A stretch of 13,871 bases of DNA from Victivallales bacterium (GTDB lineage Bacteria > Verrucomicrobiota > Lentisphaeria > Oligosphaerales > Oligosphaeraceae): assembly GCA_017538465.1 (NCBI GenBank), contig JAFYIW010000280.1:1-13871 (forward strand), written 5' to 3'. Positions 7,410-12,832 of the stretch are shown here, piece after piece; the stretch's first letter is position 1, and each line of letters opens with the position of its first letter. The notes under the pieces are model-generated. The model saw only the letters and a list, made by a program, of their open reading frames with translations. It did not search any database and was not told where the DNA came from. The position numbers and the translations under genes were made by a program.

Positions 7410-7859
7410 ATGACGTTCTCCTGGCTACATTCCATAAAAACGCTGTGTCGGGGATTTGTTATCACCTTGATGTGCATGGTTTTCTCCGTGTTGGCAGTGT
7501 TGTTGCGCGAAGCGTTTGAAAAAGCACGGGTGATGAGATGTGTGGGGGATATGGAAGCGTTCGGGACACAGATTCTCCAATATTACCAAAAAAACGAGAC
7601 ATGGCCACAGGGAGAAAATGTGGTTGAGTTGGCGCAAGAAGTCGGATGGGATTGGTCGGCTTATCTAGGCAATCGGTCCTTTAAAACGGATTTGCATTCC
7701 TGTATCTACCTGAAGGGCAACATCCAAAGTCCTGGGAAGACCATTCTGATTTGGCGTTCTGAGGTTTTCCGCGGTCTATTTTGGAAGGGACCACATTACT
7801 ACGAATTGGTTTTCAACGACGATGGCCATGTGTCTCGCCAAATCAGGTGGCTGAAATAA
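7410..7859 (+). CDS. Small membrane-anchored protein, degenerate pseudopilin-like
   Basis: A 149-residue hypothetical protein. After a short basic head it has one membrane segment (about residues 16-32), followed by EKARVMRCVGDMEAFG (37-52) and ILQYYQKNETWP. This order closely recalls type IV pilin and type II secretion pseudopilin N-termini, where the helix is followed by KAR, a Cys-containing NLKQ-like stretch and a YxxDNGxYP-like turn. The usual G-F-T-L-I-E peptidase site is absent: RGFVITLM has no Glu5, and the helix is about three residues short. Processing or assembly as a true pilin is therefore doubtful. The frame is open back to 7326, but the ATG at 7410 fits the promoter and the basic head; GAGG lies only 2 nt upstream, too close for a standard Shine-Dalgarno site. 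GC is low (26/60 at 7561-7620, counted by hand) beside its neighbours. The ThuA-like gene follows after 19 bp. Function is unknown. Confidence 0.7.
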   Translation: MTFSWLHSIKTLCRGFVITLMCMVFSVLAVLLREAFEKARVMRCVGDMEAFGTQILQYYQKNETWPQGENVVELAQEVGWDWSAYLGNRSFKTDLHSCIYLKGNIQSPGKTILIWRSEVFRGLFWKGPHYYELVFNDDGHVSRQIRWLK

Positions 7860-7878
7860 TTAGCACAAGTTGCTCATA

Positions 7879-8535
7879 ATGATTTACTTCTTCGCCGATG
7901 ACCACTATGGAACACACGCTGGGCGATGTCTTTATGGACAGTTGCCCGTGAAATTGCGCAGACGGGTGGTCTTCACGGAGAATGATTGGTCGCTGTTGGA
8001 GTCCGGCCGCTGGGCGGATGACTGCGAACTGCTGATTCTGCATTGCATCGCAGGGACTTGCGGACAGCCAATGCCGGGGGAGGGCGCCGAGAATGCCGTC
8101 GGGAAGTATCTGGCGCGTGGAGGCAATGTCCTGCTGCTGCATGGCTCCAGCGCGGCGTTCTGGCATTGGCCCTGGTGGCGGCGCCTCGTCGGGCTGAGGT
8201 GGGTTCGTGAACATGACCCCGATGGCGCGGCGCCTTCCACGCATCCGTATGCGCCTTGCCGCGTGGAGACGGTGCCCTCGGAGCATCCTTTGTCCAAGGC
8301 ACTAATGCCTTTTGATTTGGAGGAGGATGAGGTCTATATCAATTTGCAGAAAGAGGGACCGATGACTGTCCTGATGACCACCGAGGTGGATGGGAAGCGC
8401 TACCCGCAGTGCTTTGAGGCGCAAACGTCATCCGGAAGCCGAATGGTGAGTTTCCTTCCCGGCCATCGGGAGGCCAATGTCCGCAATCCAACGCTGGTAG
8501 CCAATGTGACGACGCTGGTGCATGACCTTGCGTGA
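7879..8535 (+). CDS. ThuA-like domain protein (class I glutamine amidotransferase-like fold)
   Basis: A 218-residue cytoplasmic protein resembling the ThuA (trehalose utilisation) family, which adopts a glutamine-amidotransferase-like fold and occurs in many sugar loci of Planctomycetes, Lentisphaerota and Bacteroidetes without a firmly assigned reaction. Supporting segments are LLILHCIAG (51-59), the GGNVLLLHG strand and turn (81-89), HPLSKAL (136-142), DEVY (150-153) and the near-terminal FLPGHREANVRNP (192-204), all in the order typical of the family. The N-terminus, IYFFADDHYGTHAGRCLYGQL, is somewhat unusual. The ATG at 7879 is chosen over a TTG at 7870; neither has a Shine-Dalgarno sequence. 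It is probably cotranscribed with the small membrane protein. A GAC-rich repeat array begins right after its stop codon. Confidence 0.75.
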   Translation: MIYFFADDHYGTHAGRCLYGQLPVKLRRRVVFTENDWSLLESGRWADDCELLILHCIAGTCGQPMPGEGAENAVGKYLARGGNVLLLHGSSAAFWHWPWWRRLVGLRWVREHDPDGAAPSTHPYAPCRVETVPSEHPLSKALMPFDLEEDEVYINLQKEGPMTVLMTTEVDGKRYPQCFEAQTSSGSRMVSFLPGHREANVRNPTLVANVTTLVHDLA

Positions 8536-8706
8536 CCAAAGACCAGAGTCCAGACTGGGGACCAGAGACCAGACGTGGGACGTGAGACGTGAGTCCAGAG
8601 ACCAGACGTGGGACGTGAGACGTGGGTCCAGAGACCAGACGTGGGACGTGAGACGTGAGTCCAGAGACCAGACCAGAGACGTGGGACTAGAGTCCAGACG
8701 CGGGAC
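8536..8706. repeat. 33-bp tandem array with degenerate flanks (array B)
   Basis: Three 33-bp units occupy 8562-8594, 8595-8627 and 8628-8660. They are identical except for one A-to-G change in the second. Degenerate unit fragments flank them on the left (8536-8561) and right (8661-8706). Read on the reverse strand, each unit is four 7-nt words (tcacgtc, tcacgtc, ccacgtc, tggtctc) plus a 5-nt remainder. The array begins immediately after the ThuA-like stop codon and is GAC-rich in that gene's sense, as with array A and tract C. Because 33 is a multiple of three, one frame stays open through it, but I do not regard that as coding. Confidence 0.92.
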
Positions 8707-8727
8707 TTTAACCTTTAACCTTTAACC
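8707..8727 (+). repeat. Three perfect TTTAACC heptamers
   Basis: TTTAACC is repeated three times without error at 8707-8727, abutting the right end of array B. The 7-nt period equals the word length of the neighbouring arrays although the sequence is unrelated. Function is unknown. Confidence 0.9.
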
Positions 8728-8887
8728 TCATTCAATATAGGGAGGTATGCCCCCACCCCCTACGGTACTTACTGTAACCACTTTTTTCGCAGACTGCAAG
8801 TTTTTACCACCACAAGGATAAAGAATCGCAGTTTTTCTATGAATTTTTCATTTAAATGCAATACAATCATCTAATAAAAATTGAGTT
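8728..8887 (+). other. AT-rich leader region upstream of the DUF4838 gene
   Basis: Between the repeats and the DUF4838 start the sequence has a short C-rich run (8750-8761) and then becomes strongly AT-rich, unlike its high-GC surroundings. I see no open frame, RNA gene, convincing riboswitch or intrinsic terminator here. The upstream array and this composition change suggest the DUF4838 gene has its own promoter rather than being read from the ThuA-like gene. Confidence 0.5.
8839..8867 (+). promoter_or_regulatory. Candidate promoter of the DUF4838 gene
   Basis: TACAAT at 8862-8867 matches the -10 consensus at 5/6. A weak -35 (ATGAAT, 8839-8844, 3/6) lies 17 bp upstream. The start would be near 8874, giving a leader of about 14 nt with no Shine-Dalgarno sequence before the ATG at 8888. 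Confidence 0.35.
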
Positions 8888-11206
8888 ATGAAGATAGTAA
8901 TAAAGGTTTTTCTGGGATTCCTGGCGGTTTGGTGGCTGACGATGGAGCTTTCTGCCTTCCAAATTGTCTCGCCGCCGTCAGCTACTTCTGCGGAAAAGAC
9001 TGCGGCGACCGAGTTGTCCTTCTATTTTTCGCAACTCTCATCGGTTGGCGAGACGACTCCGGTCGTTGCGAAGCGCGATTCCGCCTTGGGACCTGCCATT
9101 TATGTCGGGCAATCTTCGGAGGCGCTGGCGGTGCTGGGGCTGGGCGACTGGTCGGAGTTGAAGCCGGACGAAGTGTGCTACTGCGTGGATGCGGCGGGTG
9201 ACGTGTGGATTGCGGGGGACCGTCCACGCGGTACGCTCTATGCAGTATATGAGTTTCTGGAGCGCGAATACGGGGTGCGCTTCTTCACGGAGGACGACAC
9301 GCTTTTGCCGAAGCGCCCGCGTCTCGAATTACCGCCGTCCGGCACGACCTGGCGTTATGCGCCGCCAATCCAGATGCGGACTGTCGCCTACCAGAATGTC
9401 ACATTGCGCGGCAGCAACCGCTTCAAGGCGCAGATGCGCAACAATTTCTTCGGGAGGGCGCTGCCGCAGGAATGGGGCGGCACCGAGACGATGATCGGCT
9501 TCGTTCACACGATGGACAAGCTCCTTCCCCAGGACAAATACTTCGCGGCTCATCCGGAGTGGTATGCCCTGCGGGATGGTCTGCGCCAGGGTGGCGCGCT
9601 GAATCAGCTTTGCCTGACCAACCACGAGATGCGCCAGGAGCTGATTCGCCGCGTCAAGGAGGAGCTTGTCGCCCATCCGCAGTCGCGGCTCATTTCCGTC
9701 TCGCAGAATGACAACAAGGCACCCTGCGAGTGCGCCACCTGCCAGGAGTTCATCGCCACGCACGGCAACCAGACCGACCTCCTTCTGGACTGCGTGAACG
9801 AGATCGCCGCCGCTGTCGCCAAGGAGTTCCCGGAGGTCTTGGTGGAGACGCTTGCCTACCATTACACGCGCCAGCCACCCAAGACAGTACGCCCGCTGGA
9901 CAACGTGATCATCCGCTACTGCACCATCGAGGAGGCCTCCTTCGCGCCCATCGACTCCGAGCGCAACCGGGTCTTCTTCAATGAACTGGCGGAATGGGGC
10001 CAGATCGCCAAGCAGATGATGATCTGGCACTACCTCACGGATTTCTCGCACTACTACATGCCGCATCCCAACTGGACCTGCATCGCGCCGGACACCCGGC
10101 TCTTCCGCGACTGCCACGCCATCAGCGTCTTCCAGCAGGGCTCCCACGATCAGGCGGGCGACGCGGCGGATTTGGCCGACCTGCGCGCGTATCTGGTTTC
10201 CAAGTTGCTGTGGAATCCGGATCTGGATGACCAGGAGCTGATTCGCGAGTTCGTCACGCATCACTATGGCCCCGGCGCGCCTGCAATCTTCACTTATCTC
10301 AACGGCGTCATCACGTCCGCCGCCGCGCACCCGGAGTGCAAGGACGGCTGCAATGCGCCAAATACCGACGGCTGGCTCAGTGACGACGAGCTGGCGCGAC
10401 TCTGGCGGGTGCTCTACGACGCGGCGCGGCGCTACCAGGCGGATCCCGTATATGGCCCGCGCCTGGCCACGGCCGCCATTCCCTTGACCATCAATCTCTT
10501 TGAACGCGACAGGTTGCTGGCGTCCTCACCGCCGGACCGGCTGGTGTACTTGCGCGATGTGGATGCAAACGAGGTGCTGGACTTCCTGGAGGCGGCGTTG
10601 AAGACGGCGAATTGCCCGTATCTGGCCGAGGCTGCCCGCATGCCGGTTGCCGACTGGCTTGCAAAACACCGCGCGACCCATGGTGGGGCGGTGATGGTTA
10701 CCCGTGCCACCGAGGGCGGGCGTCCTCCGCAAATTGCCGGCAACCGCGAGTGGTGGGGCTGGAATGTCGAGAACCTCTACCGCGACAAGTATTGCTTCGG
10801 TCCCAAACGCATGGAATTGCTGCCGGATGCCGCGGCCTCGGATGGGCAGGCCATCATGATGCCGAATACGCATCGCGAGTGGTTTGTGCAGTGCTGGCAC
10901 ATCCCGCCAGGACGCTTCGAGGTCTATCTGACCGCACGATGCGACCTCAAGCCTGGCGCACAGCCCAAGGGCGGCGCGATGTCCTTCGGCAACTATCCTG
11001 CGGGGCCGAAACGCGAAGTGCCCGTCGCCGAGCTGACGGGTTCCGAATATAAACTCATACCGTTAGGCATCAGCGAATTGAACAAGGCGCAGTACCTCTA
11101 TGCCGCGCCCGTCATCAACGACCAGGTCGAGCGCATCTGGATTGACCGCCTTATCCTGGTCCGTCCGGATGACGCTCTCGGCCGTGCGATGAAGATTCTA
11201 CAGTAG
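8888..11206 (+). CDS. Secreted DUF4838 domain protein with GH67-like N-terminal domain
   Basis: A 772-residue exported protein: a hydrophobic signal (about residues 5-23, near MELSAF) is followed by an alpha/beta domain with GDRPRGTLYAVYEFLE (110-125), then GVRFFTEDD. This layout is shared by DUF4838 proteins and the N-terminal domain of GH67 alpha-glucuronidases. The DUF4838 core, probably a TIM-barrel glycosidase-like fold, runs about 160-470. It includes HPEWYALRDG (222-231), QLCLTN (240-245), SVSQND followed by CECATC (Cys280, Cys282, Cys285), ETLAYHYT (320-327) and FQQGSHDQAGD. The C-terminal 150 residues look beta-rich, like an accessory sugar-binding domain. Substrate and catalytic residues are not established for me. 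The locus (CE15 esterase, xylose-type pathway) suggests a uronic-acid-bearing glycan such as glucuronoxylan. The gene converges with xylB, the two stops being only 10 bp apart, without an obvious shared terminator. Confidence 0.85.
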   Translation: MKIVIKVFLGFLAVWWLTMELSAFQIVSPPSATSAEKTAATELSFYFSQLSSVGETTPVVAKRDSALGPAIYVGQSSEALAVLGLGDWSELKPDEVCYCVDAAGDVWIAGDRPRGTLYAVYEFLEREYGVRFFTEDDTLLPKRPRLELPPSGTTWRYAPPIQMRTVAYQNVTLRGSNRFKAQMRNNFFGRALPQEWGGTETMIGFVHTMDKLLPQDKYFAAHPEWYALRDGLRQGGALNQLCLTNHEMRQELIRRVKEELVAHPQSRLISVSQNDNKAPCECATCQEFIATHGNQTDLLLDCVNEIAAAVAKEFPEVLVETLAYHYTRQPPKTVRPLDNVIIRYCTIEEASFAPIDSERNRVFFNELAEWGQIAKQMMIWHYLTDFSHYYMPHPNWTCIAPDTRLFRDCHAISVFQQGSHDQAGDAADLADLRAYLVSKLLWNPDLDDQELIREFVTHHYGPGAPAIFTYLNGVITSAAAHPECKDGCNAPNTDGWLSDDELARLWRVLYDAARRYQADPVYGPRLATAAIPLTINLFERDRLLASSPPDRLVYLRDVDANEVLDFLEAALKTANCPYLAEAARMPVADWLAKHRATHGGAVMVTRATEGGRPPQIAGNREWWGWNVENLYRDKYCFGPKRMELLPDAAASDGQAIMMPNTHREWFVQCWHIPPGRFEVYLTARCDLKPGAQPKGGAMSFGNYPAGPKREVPVAELTGSEYKLIPLGISELNKAQYLYAAPVINDQVERIWIDRLILVRPDDALGRAMKILQ

Positions 11207-11216
11207 TACTCTGGTT

Positions 11217-12743
11217 TCAATTGCAACAGCCTACTAGCAGTTTCGCGAAATTCTCCAGCGCCTGGTCATAGACTGCGGCCAGCGCGGGATTGGGTTCCAC
11301 GACAGTCTGTGTCGTGCAGAAGCGCTCGCTGAGGCTCTCGAAATCGCCGCTTCCGCAGACATTGGCGGCCCGCATGGCGGCCCCGAGCGCGGCGGCCTCG
11401 GTGGAATCGCCGAGGAATACCGGCGTCTGGAAGACATCCGCGACGATTTGGCGGAGCAGGGGACTGGCGGAGGCCCCGCCGGTCAGGCGAATCTGCGCGG
11501 GCTTCCTACGGTTGCCGGCGTGATGGCGCATGGTGAGGATCTGCGATTCCACGAGCGCACGGAGGAACTCCCCAGGCGTGGCGTTTTCGATGTCGAAATT
11601 CGCTCGGAGCTGGGGATTGGCCACGGGCGGCGTGGCCTCCGGTACCAGCCAGGGCAGAAGTTGGTATTTGCCAGGAGCGCAGGATTGGATTGCCGTCTCG
11701 AATTCCTCACGCGAAAAGCCGTATTGGGCACGGAAATGCTCGCGGGTGAGCGAGCCGTTGGCAAAGCAGACCAGAGTCATGAAGCCGCCGGCGGGATTGC
11801 CGAAGACATGGCCGTGGCGAGGAAGCGCCGTGAGGTCGGGGATGGTCCCGAAGTAGGTGTCGCTGGTGCCCAGGCTCACCACCGCGCGTCCGGGCAACGC
11901 CCCGCCGGTGCCGATGAGGCTGTTGGGGTTGTCCCCCGACCACACATTGACGGGGATGCCGGTGCGCAGACCGTATTTCGCAAAGTATGGCGCGAGACAT
12001 CCGGGTGCCTTGGTGGAGAGCACGCAGGACGGCAGGCGTTGGAGGAGCCCCGGTGCGCAGAACTCCGCGATTTCTTCATCCCAGGCAAGGGTATGGAGAT
12101 TGAGGAGGTTCATTCCCGCGCCGTCGCCGTAGTCGATGGGCATGATTTTCCCTGCCAGCACGGAGGCCAGGAAGGAGCTGACCAGATGGACGGTGGCGGT
12201 CTCCGCCCACTGCGCCGGCTCGTCCTGGGCGAATTTCATGATCTGGGGACCGCTGAAACGCTCGGTGGCGTCGCTGCCAGTGCGCTGGCGGACGCCCTCC
12301 GCGCCGAATTTTGTGCGAAGCTGCTCGCATTGCGCAGTGGTGGAGGCGTCCATCCAGATGGGCGCCTCGGCACGACTGAAGGCGTGGCAGAGCTGTTCGC
12401 CGAGGGATTTCTCCGGCTGCAGTTTCGCCAGGGCATCCGGGAACTGGTCATTGAGATACACCGTGCCGTGCTGCTGACCGGAGCCGGAAATACCAGCGAC
12501 TTGCGCCATTGGCAAACCGGCATTGTGCATCCGTGCCAGTAGCAAATCCAGTGCATCCAGCCACATCAGGGGATTCGCGCGGCGGATTCTGGAGTCGGGG
12601 TTGGGCAGAAAGCCATCCGGCGAGCCGTATTGGGGCAGGTCGCGTCCGAAATGCACGGCGACGGATTCGGAGCACCATCCCGTCGTAGGGTCGATGATGA
12701 TGCCTTTGATGCTTTGGGTGCCTGCGTCGATGCCGAGAAACAT
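11217..12743 (-). CDS. xylB: Xylulokinase (FGGY carbohydrate kinase)
   Basis: A 508-residue cytoplasmic kinase that would phosphorylate D-xylulose with ATP to D-xylulose-5-phosphate for the pentose phosphate pathway. The N-terminal FGGY domain opens IDAGTQS (5-11, phosphate loop with Asp6). It carries GISGSGQQHG (84-93) and WMDAST (130-135), both characteristic of xylulokinases, and WSGDNPNS (268-275) with the candidate catalytic base Asp271. The C-terminal domain has SLGTSDT (290-296) and the adenosine motif LTGGASASPLLRQIVADV (420-437). The length fits bacterial enzymes of about 480-510 residues. The ATG at 12743 has no Shine-Dalgarno sequence; the leader holds a heptamer repeat. It lies 89 bp downstream of the xylose-isomerase-like gene on the same strand, which supports the pentose assignment. 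Another keto-sugar substrate remains possible. Confidence 0.85.
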   Translation of the reverse strand: MFLGIDAGTQSIKGIIIDPTTGWCSESVAVHFGRDLPQYGSPDGFLPNPDSRIRRANPLMWLDALDLLLARMHNAGLPMAQVAGISGSGQQHGTVYLNDQFPDALAKLQPEKSLGEQLCHAFSRAEAPIWMDASTTAQCEQLRTKFGAEGVRQRTGSDATERFSGPQIMKFAQDEPAQWAETATVHLVSSFLASVLAGKIMPIDYGDGAGMNLLNLHTLAWDEEIAEFCAPGLLQRLPSCVLSTKAPGCLAPYFAKYGLRTGIPVNVWSGDNPNSLIGTGGALPGRAVVSLGTSDTYFGTIPDLTALPRHGHVFGNPAGGFMTLVCFANGSLTREHFRAQYGFSREEFETAIQSCAPGKYQLLPWLVPEATPPVANPQLRANFDIENATPGEFLRALVESQILTMRHHAGNRRKPAQIRLTGGASASPLLRQIVADVFQTPVFLGDSTEAAALGAAMRAANVCGSGDFESLSERFCTTQTVVEPNPALAAVYDQALENFAKLLVGCCN

Positions 12744-12747
12744 AACT

Positions 12748-12769
12748 GGAAATGAGGAATGAGGAATGA
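12748..12769. repeat. GGAATGA heptamer repeat in the xylB leader
   Basis: Three consecutive copies of a GGAATGA word (the first with one extra A) occupy 12748-12769, only 4 bp upstream of the xylB start. This is another 7-nt period in an intergenic gap. On the sense (minus) strand it reads CATTCC-rich and leaves no room for a Shine-Dalgarno sequence. Confidence 0.75.
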
Positions 12770-12774
12770 CAGTT

Positions 12775-12797
12775 CACGCTCGTGGACGAGCGAGTGA
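12775..12797. other. Intergenic stem-loop between the isomerase-like gene and xylB
   Basis: CGCTCGT (12777-12783, preceded by A) pairs with ACGAGCG (12786-12792) across a 2-nt gap, and TCA/TGA extends the stem past a 2-nt bulge. On neither strand is a T-tract found, so it is not a standard intrinsic terminator. It could mark an mRNA processing or stability point between the two genes. The 2-nt loop would force the closing pair open in RNA. Confidence 0.45.
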
Positions 12798-12832
12798 CGG
12801 AAGCCAGACGAGGAGTAAGGAGTGGGAAGCCT

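Noticed and set aside
8522..8725. Open frame through array B encoding an 11-residue peptide repeat
   Set aside because: The frame is open only because the 33-bp unit is a multiple of three. It overlaps the ThuA-like stop region, has no ribosome binding site, and similar tracts elsewhere (34-bp units) would not keep a frame.
8707..8727. Telomere-like sequence (TTTAACC repeats)
   Set aside because: Only three copies occur, inside a contig and beside another repeat, with genes on both sides. A chromosome end is not indicated.
9329..10330. 333-codon minus-strand open frame opposite the DUF4838 gene
   Set aside because: It is a complementary-strand shadow of strongly codon-biased coding sequence and has no recognisable domain.
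11207..11216. Bidirectional terminator between the converging DUF4838 and xylB genes
   Set aside because: The 10-bp gap and its flanks show no stem with T-tracts on either strand, so no terminator can be supported.
11448..12542. 364-codon plus-strand open frame opposite xylB
   Set aside because: It is a shadow of the well-supported kinase, Gly/Arg-rich with no motif and no start signal.
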